From NCBI GenBank assembly GCA_025991245.1, contig BQMJ01000036.1:124001-188000 (forward strand): DNA of 64,000 bases, written 5' to 3'. The first letter of the stretch is position 1, and each line of letters opens with the position of its first letter. This DNA is from Galdieria partita (Eukaryota; Rhodophyta; Bangiophyceae; Galdieriales; Galdieriaceae). Below are positions 9,833 to 21,430 of the stretch, one piece after another. Under the pieces are notes generated by a model. That model was not told where the DNA came from and made no database searches. It was given only the letters and a program-made list of their open reading frames with translations. Made by a program: the position numbers and the translations under genes.

Positions 9833-10699
9833 ATGGGAGAAATCTCTTTCCAAAGATTCTTAAAAGGTGCGCCAGTCTCAACTGAAATGGGCATCGTCAT
9901 TTGTCCATTCGCCTGTGAGGCGTGTGCTAAGCGTCCATATTACTCGTATATGGCGGTATTTGAAAGTAATACAGTTGGTCCAGTAATTAACTTTACAAAG
10001 AGGTACAATTCAAGAAGGCGCTACAAGTGAGTAGAATACTTTGTCTTGAAAGTCCTCATACTCAAGGGTCCCTCGTCCCCTTAACTTTTCTAAACATAGG
10101 GAATGTATATCTTGCTTTAGTGCGTCAGGTGGTAAGCCAGGGTGGTTCTTTTGACATTAGCCGAAAATTACTCGCAACGGGCTATACGACTGGTACGTTC
10201 CTAGAACATTTCATGTGTTTGTAGTTGTCCCCAACTGACCCTTTTATTATTAGACAAGGGCGTGAAAACTAGTGTTGCAGATGTCCGAGAGAGCGAATTT
10301 TACGAAAGAGTCTTTTCAAGAGCAGCTTCGAAGCGTGCTGACTTTTGGAAGGAAGTGTCGGTCACCTTGGTAGTCTCAACGGTTGACACCGAGTCTGACA
10401 AAGTTATTTCAGTGTGGAATGCTTTTGTTACGAAGGATCGTCAACTGTTTGTGGAAGCACCGGAAGTGCTCACTTCTCCCTCGAAGGATACGCTTATTTG
10501 CCTCCTAGAGCTTGCTGAAGAACTTGGTTGTTTGCAAGCTTTTGTCTGCGTACATAAGCAGTATAAGCACTTTAGAGAACTTGTGAGGACCTTTACCTAT
10601 ATGGGATTCGCGTTAGTGAGTCCAAGAGAACAGACCAAATTGGTGAATTGGCGTTGTGACGTGAGTGATTACGCTATTTTAGGCTATAGTTTGGAGTGA
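9833..10699 (+). CDS. OAZ: Ornithine decarboxylase antizyme, +1 frameshift gene
   Basis: Three exons: 9833..10026, 10100..10192, 10254..10699. ORF1 (82 codons) runs across intron 1 and ends TTC TTT TGA at 10146-10154. ORF2 lies in the +1 frame, starts DISRKLLATGY, and continues through exon 3 with the conserved antizyme domain: SVWNAFVTKDRQLFVEAPE, LLELAEELGC, FVCVHKQYKHFRELVRTFTY, MGFALVSP and a final DYAILGYSLE. A +1 shift at TTT-TGA gives 243 residues, close to animal antizyme-1 (about 228). Antizyme binds ODC monomers, sends them to the proteasome without ubiquitin and blocks polyamine uptake; polyamines raise frameshifting, so the gene senses its own end product. The frameshift follows family knowledge, not direct proof. 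Confidence 0.9.
10149..10155 (+). promoter_or_regulatory. Programmed +1 ribosomal frameshift site
   Basis: The slippery site reads TTT-TGA-C: ORF1 stops at TGA (10152-10154) and ORF2 resumes at GAC (10153-10155). This is the antizyme arrangement, where the ribosome steps +1 at a UGA codon; UCC-UGA is commonest and UUU-UGA is also known. Both introns lie clear of the site. I did not identify a downstream pseudoknot. Confidence 0.8.
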
Positions 10700-11181
10700 A
10701 GAGTGCGTTGGGTCTGCCCGTCAGTCGAAGTATTGGAGTAATTTTCGGCTTTTAAAAAGAGTTCCAGTGCACGTTCATGTAATGTGTTTATGCGTTCTTG
10801 ATTCGTGCTCTGGCCTCCCTTGTTTGCTTACTATGAAGTTTCGCTTGCTATGGGGGTGAAACAAGCTGTGCCCGTGGCTTGCCCTATAGTAGCCGAAGTT
10901 CGTAGTTGTTGACAAGTTTTCTGTGAGAATTTTTGACTGAAATCTGGGACTGACGACTCTGACAGGTTCCAAAGCAATATTTGAATGCTTGGGTTTCTGT
11001 CGTCTCATGTGTTTACTTTTTATGTTTTTGCATGAGATCGCAGTCTCTGCGGGAGTTCGACCCGGTGGGAGGGATATCAGCTTGTTCTTATGGAATACTT
11101 TGTCAACTTTTGCATGAAAATAAATATGATTGTTTTTCTTGTTGAGATGTTATTGGACAATTGTTGGCGCAAATTGAAGCC
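10700..11181. other. Antizyme 3' flank and PA200 upstream region
   Basis: About 480 bp with no coding exon or RNA gene that I recognise. A TTGGCGCAA motif (11164-11172), similar to an E2F site, sits just before the PA200 start codon. A GTTCGAC sequence near 11055 recalls a tRNA T-loop but no cloverleaf can be drawn around it. Confidence 0.5.
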
Positions 11182-14100
11182 ATGGAAGGAATCGTTGAAT
11201 GGCAGAAACCTTCAGAAGCCTTACCAAGTTCTTATAAAAGTAAGACACTTGTAGAGAGTAAAGAACAATTGGAAGCGTTGAATGCTCTGGCACAAAGTAT
11301 TTCTCTTCGATGGAATGCTGACAGAAGAGACGACAACCCACCTGAAATTATGCGTTGTATCTACTTTGACCTTGAGCAATTGAGTAACGGAACAAAGCGC
11401 TTTCTCAATATGAAGCTCTACAAGGAGTTTTTAATATATTCTCAAACACAAGCTAAGGTGGAAGACTTCAAACGAGTCTTTTCTATTTGGGAAGACTTTT
11501 CCTCCAAAATGTTGAGTATATTACAGACCATGTTGACAGGAGTCCTGAGAAGGGAAATCGATGCAGTATTGCGGATAAAACTTGCAAGGACTGCAACAAA
11601 GTTACTAGAGAAACCGAAAATTCTTGGCGATAATTGCAGCTTTTCACCTCCTTGGAAGGAGACCCTGGAGTTATTGGAGGAATTTCATGTACGGAGTTTT
11701 GATGGTGCACTCTTTGTTGGGAAAGAAGTTCGAGAGCAGCACTTGCGAGTTCTCGTGACGTTATTGCTATGTTTTCGATATTATTTGAATTCAACTTGTG
11801 AGGAAGCTATTTTTAGTCATCCGTTGTTCACCAGTGTGCCACATGTTGTGCCGAATGACGCAAATGTTCATTTACTGGAAAAGTTAGATTGGGAGAATCC
11901 TGTCAAAGCGATAGAGCAACTAGCAAGTGCAAGTTTGATTCTCCCGTGTCATAGCTCGTCTATTCTTTCATGGATCCCCGATGCTGTATCGTTATGGATG
12001 AAAATAAACAATAGTCATGATTGGGATCGACTTTGGTTAGTTGCTTGCTCTTGCTTGCTTTCAAGTTCATTTCTTGTTTTCAAGGCTTCGACTGTTTGGA
12101 CGCATTGCTAAGCAGCAACCTCATTCAATAGACTGGTCACCGTATCTACATATTATCTATGATCGAATATTGAGTTGTTTTCAGATATCTACTCGTGAAG
12201 GTGCTCGAAGAGTAAGTTGATATTTGTCTATGTTTCCTTCTCATTATTTATTTTTACAGTCACAATCTATTATAAAAACACCTCTCAATGTATCATGTCT
12301 TGTTCGAGGTGATTCTGTGTCTTCTGCTGCAGAGTTTATTGTATATTCTCTCACACCGATGAATCCCTCCAGTTTGGATTTATTCCTCCAACTAGTTCAG
12401 ATTATCGAGCCATTTTATCATCCCAAGTGAGTATCTTTGAATGTTATTATTGCATTAGATGGATTGATTGTGCACTCTTCTTGCAGTCATTTAGAACATA
12501 ATCAACACTTTGTTTCATCATTTCTTTCTTCGTGTACTCGTAATTTGCTCAATCGATTGAGTTCGGAACGAAAAGCAACACGAGAAAATGTTATAGAACG
12601 TATTCAAGGCTCACGAACGATAACAGCAGTAGCACCCAGAGAACATCGACTCACAGAGCTATGGTTTGAAAATATTGTCAGCAAACTTTACAATTTAGCG
12701 GAACATTCCTTATACTCCAAGTCATCAAAGTCTACTCAAGAGGTTAGTATTTTCACAAAGTATATTGATTACTATTTGCTGATATTGTTTATGTTCAGGC
12801 AGCGAATAGTATTGGAAATCTCTGTGCTGTATTACCTCAAGTTATTGTTCCCAAAGTAGTTTTGTCCTCACAAGATGACTTTGTTTCCTTAACTATGCCG
12901 CATAGAACAAAAGCAACTTTAAAAGCTTTGGGTGTGATATGCCCTATTTTGAGTGATTCACAACTTTTTCCGCAGGGTAAGATTATTGAACATAGTCGTT
13001 TATATCAAACAGTCTACTATCTGATGAACTAGGCGTTGAATACATTTTGCAGTTGTTGCCTTATTTGCTTCCTTGTGTTGATATAAATGATTCTACAAAG
13101 ACTAAACTAGCCATCGATATAGTTATTGCACTTTCTTATCGCTTTAAAGACATATTTGATGATCAACCACAAGTATTGGAAGATTTTGTATTACAATGGA
13201 TAGAAAGGTAAGCAAAAGTTGAATAGAAGAGCTATCTATCTCTCACCTAAATCATAAGAGTTATTCATTTCCTAGAAAATATAGAGACGCCTGCGAAATT
13301 AGGACACGCCAAAATCTCACCTTTAGGTTTCGATACATTTGGAAACTTTTGTGAAGTTTTTTTTCAAAATTGTCCAGAAAGTTTAATGTTTGGCCTTTGT
13401 GAGAAAATTTCAAAGGTAAGAAATCTTTTCCTGTTGGTTGAGACTTCGCGTCATTTATGCTATGAGTAGATCATATCAGCATCTGCTTCATCAGAGGCAT
13501 TGAAACATTATGGCATAATGATATTTTGGATAGCAAAGAGTTATCCTCGCTGTTTGGACTCTTTGTTCATCAAGCCTTTGTTGCTACAGATTCAAGATTC
13601 TTCTCATCTCTTACGAAAGGAGGATTCTTCCAATGAAGAATTGTATGGACTCTTAAGACTTATGGCAAATGCTGTTCGTGGTTTTGCAGATTCTCAATTT
13701 TCTGGAAATATTCTTCAAGTTGCTTTAGCTGCAATGAAGGAAACGGATAGGAAATTATACAAGGCAGGAAGTCGTCTGCTTCGAAGTCTTTTAGAAGGTC
13801 TATGTTCTACTACTTTAGGAAATTGTGTGGATTCATCTTGCACACAACATTGGAATATACCCAACTCCAAGCACTGGGATAGAGCAGTGAATTGTGTAGA
13901 ACAAATTTTGAAGCATTTGGACTCATTTTTATTTAGCAAAGATCCTGAAGAACTATTAAGAGACGAAATGTGCAAGGAGAGAATTTTTAGTACAGCAAGA
14001 ACACTTCATGCGCTTCAGAGGGGAGGACGCTGGTTACTAGCTGGTGCATTCGATGGGAGTGTTTCTAAAGACAGTCAAGTCAACGTATCTGTTTTGAAAG

Positions 14101-17100
14101 GACCACTTCATGCTGGAATGTTTGGTGAAATGAATGGTATATTGAGGTTATCTTGCATGCTTTGTATTCAACTCTTTATAGGAGATTTGACCACTGAGTT
14201 GTGGAAAAAGGTCTTTCAACGTATTCTTCGTTTAATAGAGATTTGTTGCAAGTATTTTCCAGATAATGCCATTGCTTGTTATCGAATATTGAGTCCTGTA
14301 GAAATGGGTAATGAAGCTTTTCGTTTTGATAGTAGACTACGTAAGGTTATGAATCAAGCTAAAAACTATAAGCAATCCATGCAGGCATTGGTTGTTGCAA
14401 AATATGGTACGTTGTCGTCGTAATAGGGATGAAATGATATAACTACTTTGGTAGGACCCAATGAAGTTGGAAAGAATATGCCTTTGATTTATCAAAGATG
14501 GAGAATGGAATGTCTTCATCGAAAGAGACAAGGCTATTGTGCCAAAGGGGGTTATATGGAACCTCAACTTACCAACTGTTTACTAAATTATTTGAAGGAA
14601 TTTTGTTTTTCAGAGTTTAGCAAAGTAGCGAAATTTCTATATCAAGTTGTCAACGAGAACTCAACTTGGTTTAGGTTCGATCCCGGGCAAGGAATGCCCT
14701 CATATGTGCCTTGCGTTTAACGCCATTTTATCAGCGTTGGACGCATTTGGAGTCTTTGTTTGAGTCCATTCAAACTTGTATAGCAACTTGTGAAGAAGAA
14801 AAAGTTATCGTAAGTCTCGCATCTCTATGTTGAACAACCATTGAACTTGGAAAGGCTTGCTTGGAATTGTTGCAACATCCATTCCTCATTCGATTCTTTA
14901 CCAAATATTACTATTGGATCAAAAAGTTGGTATTGATTATATTACAAAGTTCAGAAATTTCCGAACGTCATGACGTTGTTGTTTCACTTTCTTCATTATT
15001 TGGGAAATTTTTGAGCCAAGTACATCCACTTATTCTCTCATCTAAAACGAAAAGTGAGATGGACGATGCTCAACCGAGATATGGCAATGATATGGAAGAA
15101 TTACAGTCCATTTTGAATATGTTGTATTCTGTTGTCTTCTCATCAGAGTCGCTCATATGGAATGGCAATTGGAAAGTTCAAGCTTTTGTGTTTTCACTTG
15201 TTTACGTTTTGTATCGTCCTGAATGTGTTATTCCGGACGAGTATCTATTTCAGTTGATGAAGTATCTTTGTTCCGAAGTAATGATTGTACGAGCTGTTGT
15301 TCAAAGAACAATTCACTTAATTCTACAACTATCCAACATTCAACAGAATGAGAAATGGAAACGAATAATGAATCATATGCTATCAGATGACTCGTTTGAG
15401 CTCTCTTTGTTACGAACATTGTGTCAGGATCTATCCATTCATGATCCTAACGAACAAGCTGCGGATTCTTCACCTCATAGAAATATGCTTAGTGCTACCA
15501 CACTGTCGCTGGCTTCCAGTTTCTTTTCCGAATCTTTAGATGCCTCGACCTGTTGGATTGTGGATGGAGGGGAGCCTTGGCCACTTGGCTATTTTGGACG
15601 TCCTGTCCATGATTTGGTCAGTTGAAGAAGACACTCGATTTTATGGACATTTGAATAGTCGTGCTTAGGTATCGTTGAGACATATAAGGCTTCTTTCTCG
15701 ATTATTATCATTGGTAGACACACAAACGTTGTTTCAAGTTCACCATGTTGCATTTTCTTTACTTGATTCTGAACAACTGAGGGACCAAATTGTGACCCCC
15801 AAAATCAAACATTTGATATTCGGTGAACTAACTGTAGCACTTATAGTCAACTTGGAAGACAGTAGTGGAACTATACAATGCGTAAGTTGAATGACAGTAG
15901 CTCGCAATCCTCTTCTCAAATATTCTCAAGGCAGTGGACTGGATGAAACATTTGTTATCTTGCTTCGTGGATGCAGATTCTTTGAGCACAATAGAAACTC
16001 TCTTCCGTCTTCTTTATCAACAACAACCCAAAAAATATGCCTCTTATCAACTTTTTTGGGAATATTTGTTATCCGCAGTATCACACTGTGATGGCTGGAA
16101 TCATTCATCATTGAATATTGCACGTCTTTTGCGGTTCGTAAGAATATTGTTACGTGACCATCGTTGCTGAATGTTTTATGCATAGAACACTTTTTGCTCT
16201 AGTTGCAGACCAATTCCCTTCCCATCGTCATCTCATCGAACAGAATCGAGACTCTTTTCTGTCATTGATAGAGAAGTTGACAGACTCTAAATATTTGTCG
16301 CACGATTTTGAACAAGTCCGAGAGGAAGTTGCCCGTTTACTTTGTTGCTTGATGCTTGATGACAATAGCGGAGGAGCATTGAATTCCTTTACGACAAGTA
16401 CCAAAGTAGTCCATCGCTTGAGCTCCATTTTACAAAAATGGAGGCAGCAAGGAGATGTTGATGATCGATCAAAGAAACAACTTTCTAATACTCGTCATAC
16501 TTTGAGTCTGTTGGTTTATAAGTGTGCCCATTTAAGAGGGCCTTTACATCCCTTGTTCGATAGTCATTTGGTGCAGATATGGCTGTCTTTACTACTAGAT
16601 GCAAAAGAAGATTCTGATGTCGATGTGGCAGCACAAACTACGAATGCGCTATCTTGTTGTGCTCGTTGTCTGGTTCCGTCGCCGGTGAGTAGTTGAGATC
16701 ATTTGTACGGGTTGATTAATGCATTTTTGCATATTCCTTAGAATATGGAATCTATATTGATGGAGCTATGCAAAGAAAATTTGCACTCTTCTTCCTTCAA
16801 GGTTCGAGGAGGAACCGTTTCCTTTTTCCAAATGTGGATATTTTTCCATTTTTTCTGTTTATCGAATAATGTTTTTGCTGTAAGTAGAAATGCACGCCAT
16901 GTTGACAAGAGTGAACTCATTATACTAGTTGCAAGAATTGCTATTGGAATACCTATTCGATGATTCGGTAGAAGTGAGAGAAGCAGCATCTCGTTCATTG
17001 ATTTCCTTGGCAGGTCTCAATCCAACGGAAGTTTTAGAAACTTGGAGTCATCGGATGATACATATTTTGGAGACGAACGATAGGAAGAGTGGGACGAGTC

Positions 17101-17430
17101 GAGAAGACGATTCCCGGATTCGTTTACGTCATGGTGCAGTATTAGGTGCGAGTGCTTTGATTCTTTCGCAGCCTTTTGCCATTTTACCCTGGATGCCCTC
17201 TTTGTTGGTACAAGTGGCTTATTGTATTCATGACGTGCCACCCATTTCGACATGTGTTCGCACCATGTTTTCAGAGTAAGTTAGAGAAGTGAATGTCGTG
17301 TCCTTTTTCATATACAAATAGGTTTTGGCGAAGCCATTACGATGAATGGTCTAAGCAGAAGCAAATGTTTGAACCGGGGCAATTGGAAGCATTCAATGAA
17401 TTGCTCATTGCCCCTTCTTATTATGCATGA
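11182..17430 (+). CDS. PSME4: Proteasome activator PA200 / Blm10
   Basis: Seventeen exons: 11182..12035, 12085..12211, 12260..12426, 12487..12742, 12799..12976, 13033..13207, 13259..13415, 13470..14406, 14455..14645, 14675..14809, 14855..15616, 15669..15881, 15931..16133, 16186..16684, 16742..16879, 16929..17275, 17322..17430. The frame closes at 1815 residues; human PA200 has 1843. HEAT-like helical repeats fill the whole length. The C-terminus is diagnostic: RLRHGAVLGASALILSQP, then LPWMPSLL, and the last residues LLIAPSYYA, whose penultimate Tyr opens the 20S gate in PA200/Blm10. The family caps the 20S core and promotes ATP-independent breakdown of peptides and acetylated histones, which fits a histone-rich neighbourhood but is not proof of a link. 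Intron 9 is only 29 nt. Confidence 0.94.
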
Positions 17431-17538
17431 GGAGATTTGTTGCAGCCAATAAAATTGATCGATTTGTGTTGTTTTTCCAAGCATTTTTCTTTGCAAAGCT
17501 TTCACAACGCGTGAAGCGCGACCCTTGTTAAGCAAAAC

Positions 17539-18472
17539 ATGGACAAGTGGCTTTCATCGGTGTTGTCTTTCGATACCCAACTTGATACTTGGGGTAGAAA
17601 GAGAAGCGTGAAAAAAGCGCTCCCACTGATCACCAGACTTTTTCTGATTGCTACCTTTATAGAAGATTCCGTCCGAGGATTAGTACAACGCAAGCTACAA
17701 GTTGGTGCTTGTGTTGAAAGTTCGCTGCATGTGCTCATCCGCTTCTCCCTAGGTTCAATTTCTTGAATATCATTACCGTTTACCTTTTTTCTTCGCAGCT
17801 GTCTTTCTTTACACCTGGATCTTTACCGCCACGGTTGCTAGTGTTTGTATCGTATTGCGTTGGCATGAAGATGGCGCTGCGTTGGTACTGATAGGATACG
17901 TCACGTTGCAACAATTGTTGTACGGAAAGTATGCGCCTTCGACTCTAGGAAAGTGGGGATTCTTGGTTCGCAATCTCTGCCTTTGTGGTAGCCTTTTGAT
18001 CATCGTTGCTTCCAGTCGGTTGAAAAAAGGTACTAGCCTTTGTGCGATGCTGTTTGCTTATCTTGGTTTAGGTTATGCGTTGTTGCCTGGATGGAGCAAA
18101 AAGACGGGCAGCGCCTCCCGATTCCCGGAATACATACAACTTGCGAGTCGTTGTTTGATGGCGTTGCTGTCGTTGGAGTTTGTGGCTTCCATGGGGTGGA
18201 TCGGTACAGTACTTTCTTTACCGGTGGTGTTGTTTGTTCTCGTTGGATTCAAAACACGGTTATGTTCGTTGTTGTTGATGATGTTGTATGCTATACATAA
18301 TGTGTTGCAAAGTGCTTTTTGGTATTTTCGTGGGACTTCATGGGAAGCGATGGTCGAACGAGATGTCAAGTTGTTTGAGTTTGTGCAAACGATATCCATC
18401 ATGGGTGGACTCGGTTTATTATCTAGTTCGGGTCCCGGGGCTTTGAGTTTTGATGAACGGAAAAAATATTGA
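17539..18472 (+). CDS. SURF4: SURF4 / Erv29 ER cargo receptor
   Basis: Two exons, 17539..17752 and 17799..18472, giving 295 residues with several membrane spans. Family landmarks are LITRLFLIATFIEDSVR near the N-terminus, LVRNLCLCGSLLIIVASSR in the middle, VLVGFKTRLCSLLL, and the C-terminal IMGGLGLL...GPGALSFDERKKY. The last four residues, RKKY, fit the (R/K)KXX retrieval signal that returns the protein from Golgi to ER. SURF4/Erv29 loads soluble secretory cargo into COPII vesicles. It lies 108 bp after PA200 on the same strand and converges on the Doa10 gene. Confidence 0.9.
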
Positions 18473-18556
18473 TACTCTGTAGATTGGCTTTTCCATGGAG
18501 CTTCGTAATAAAAATCCATTTAGTTTGTTCTACATAGGCCATGTGACAACACAAGA

Positions 18557-21311
18557 TCATGAAAAGTTTTGTAACTGGCGGCGAATAAGATAACGGGAAT
18601 CAAATACTCTTCGATAAAAGTTCTCAAATGCATCATATCCCAGTTTTGACAAGTAAATACTGGCCCAATGAACAAAAAGGATAAGATAGATGTGACGGTC
18701 GAGCCATTGAATGACAACTGGAAAAGAAATAAAACGAGGCAACAAGACATTGACCAAAAGATAGACCGTGCTAAACACTAAACTCAAATGGATCATCCAC
18801 TATACAACTGCATAAGAAATGACTCGATACAAGACATGGACTTACCGGTAATAATATTCTGCGGTCATTGAGGGAGAACAATAAAGTATTCGCATGCTCT
18901 TCCATGGCTCCCACACCCTCCATCATTGCTCCACGGCGTTCAAACAAGTAATGAGTCAAATGACGCATCTTACAAAAGGACTTCATCATCAATAGGCCCG
19001 TATAACAACATCGAAATAAATTGTAATAAGGTGTTTCATTCAAGAAAAGTTGCATTGGATTAATAAATGTGTTTTGAATAACGACACCTACAATGGTTGG
19101 AAACATCATATACCAAACAAAAATCTTCATCCATTCTGAAGAAAAGCTTCTCAGTTGCATCAAGACAAGTCTAGTCTTGGATGTTGAAGGATTCACTAGT
19201 ATGCAGTCATACAAAGAATAACAGCACCTGTAAAAGCAAAACAAAGAAAGAAATCCCAATACGAAATGATAAATATCGTTTGGATGATCAAATCCGATCT
19301 TGAAAGAGATATGACGTCCCACATAGAGAGGAGCAAAACCAATCAGGATCATACATATAAACAAGATCCAGAAACCAATCAACATAAGCAAACCACGGAT
19401 AGTAAGAGAAAAGATAGAAAAAGAACATGCTCGACTCCTGATTTCTCGGGCAGCATTCAAATTCGTTCTTCCATCAATCGAATCAAGAACTACCAGCTCC
19501 TTGATACAAAGCAGTTCACTGGTCACATTTATATACGTTACAAGCAACTGCTTCAATGTTTGTCTCAAACGAATTTCTTTTGAGATTAGGGGAAAGAGAA
19601 AACGAAACAGAAGAATACAAATAGGACCTTCGGTTAAAGTATCCCTCATTTCGATACGAAAAGGAAAAAGAGAAGGATAAACCTTTTGCAAGATCCAAGT
19701 CGGAACGAAAACGGAACAGAAAATAATGAAAATAAAGAGTGTCAGCGACAGAATTATTTGTTTCGAATGAACTGCCACAGGTAACTCCACTAAATCACGA
19801 AATGGATGAAAGTCTGGATCATCAGGGTTGCGAAAGAAGAATAAAAGTTCCGGTCGAATAATCTACAAAAGAGCATTTCAGAAAATTCGCCACAAAGACA
19901 TATGCAACTTACAGTTCTTAAAGTTTGAATAAACATGGAAGTGTTGAATGTAAAAAATACTCCCAAAAACCAATGAAGTAAAGAAGAGAAGAAAGGATCT
20001 ACAATAAACGAAAGCCTTTCTGAGCCAAGTTGGGAATAAAAGAGCGAAGAGGAGAATCGTTCGATAAGCAAGCCACAAAAGAAAGGACAAATACCCAGTT
20101 CAATGACTAATAATGTAACAACCTTGATAATACGCCATTCGATATTTCTTCTATATATTCTCAGACAGTACTTACCTTCACAAATAGACAGGCATCGTTT
20201 ACAAATAAGAGATATCTATTGACGATTCTCTGAAATTGAAATGAATAATGATCCTTGAAAAATTCTACCCACAAAGATAAGGTACCCAAAACCATTGTCA
20301 GAACAAGATATCTATAGCACATGAGACCTCCAAAGAATATCAACAAGATAGAGAATCTTACCCAAGAACAACATTCCCTGTCTTACTCATAAGAAATGAA
20401 TATAGTAGACGAGTTTGGTCTTCTCCAAGGAACTCAAAAAGATGTACTTTCCTAGAGGTCCAAATGGATGTTACAAACAATACCACGGCACGACCTACAG
20501 CTGATGGCGCCAAAATGAAAAGAAAAAAGATAAATGCATTACTTAAAAGAACTGAGCCTGCAATGTCCAGTAAAACGTGTAAAGGCCCTGTGATTCCAAG
20601 AATTGCGCCAAGGTTGCCTTCTTCTCTTTCGCCGTCTAACAGTACAGGGAATATTGCTCTCTCCGCTCTGTCTCCTTCTGGACTATCTGGCTCCAACTCA
20701 CGGCTTCCTTGACGACTTTCGATGGTGTTGTTTCCATAATTCGGAGCACTGTGTGCTGAACTTTGGTTACGAAATCTTTCTTCTTCTCTCCTCTCTCTTT
20801 CCAAGTCTTGTAAAAAGGAACGAAACGATGCTGTAGCAAGAAAAAGAATCAACACAGAACAACAAATTATGTATCCCTTGAGAATCTCAAAACCCAAACC
20901 TGTCAAACTCCACGGCACTATAGTCGACAACTCTGCAAAAGAGCGACAAAGACACACTCGGAAGGTCATGCTGGAAACCAAAGGAACAGCACAAAGCCAT
21001 ACCAAACACGCCACACATAACCGTCCAAGCAAGGTTCCGCTTTCTAATAAGAAAGACAAGACACCGCTTAATAACTCAAAGAAGCTCAAATGGCTCGGAC
21101 TATCTTGTTTGTACACCGGAATAAACCGAAAAGTAGAGCCACAGAGTTCGCAGCGTTCACTTCGAATTTCACTCAGCCATTGCACAAGACAATCCTCATG
21201 AATGTACTTGATGCTGCCAGAACATCGACAAGGATGGAAAAGAGGTCTATTAGGTTCGTTAGTGCCTCTACAGATGCGACACTCGGGTTCATCCTCTGTG
21301 GCAATGTCCAT
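18557..21311 (-). CDS. RING-CH E3 ubiquitin ligase Doa10 / MARCH6-like
   Basis: Five exons, complement(18557..18799,18846..19862,19913..20122,20176..20311,20362..21311), giving 851 residues (MARCH6 has 910). The N-terminal RINGv domain reads CRICRGTNEP, HPCRCSGSIKYIHEDCLVQW, CELCGSTF: a full C4HC3 zinc set. About a dozen membrane spans follow, with Doa10-like segments PELLFFFRNPDDPDFHPFRD and, at the C-terminus, FDSRYLIRRQLQNF. Doa10 ubiquitinates misfolded or short-lived ER and nuclear-envelope proteins for ERAD. An in-frame ATG 51 bp upstream (21362) is possible, but 21311 fits MARCH6 better. Residues about 200-250 are charged and probably cytosolic. Confidence 0.93.
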
Positions 21312-21430
21312 CCAGGTACGAATTGAACAACTTTCCAAATTTCTTACAATAGCAAAATACAAATGAATGCTTCACAAATACTTTTATTTCCAAAACGCTT
21401 TTCTTCATTCTGTAGTTGCAAAGTTTTTAA

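Noticed and set aside
10775-11008. 77-codon minus-strand frame between antizyme and PA200
   Set aside because: Basic, low-conservation composition with no splice context; probably chance.
11030-11095. GTTCGACCCGG region as a possible tRNA or snRNA
   Set aside because: Only a partial hairpin forms and no conserved snRNA or tRNA features flank it.
14675-14691. A 17-nt GT...AG interruption in PA200
   Set aside because: A 29-nt intron at 14646-14674 keeps the frame and gives a better match to human PA200 (YQVRSRARNAL).
14660-14700. GGTTCGATCCC, which matches a tRNA T-loop/B-box
   Set aside because: It lies in a PA200 exon coding VRSRARNAL; no acceptor stem or anticodon arm can be drawn around it.
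12001-17300. Separate short genes in the PA200 region
   Set aside because: All the open segments join by GT-AG introns into one frame of PA200 length and order.
20495-20510. GGCGCCAAA, an E2F-like match
   Set aside because: It is inside the Doa10 coding exon and so is best taken as chance.
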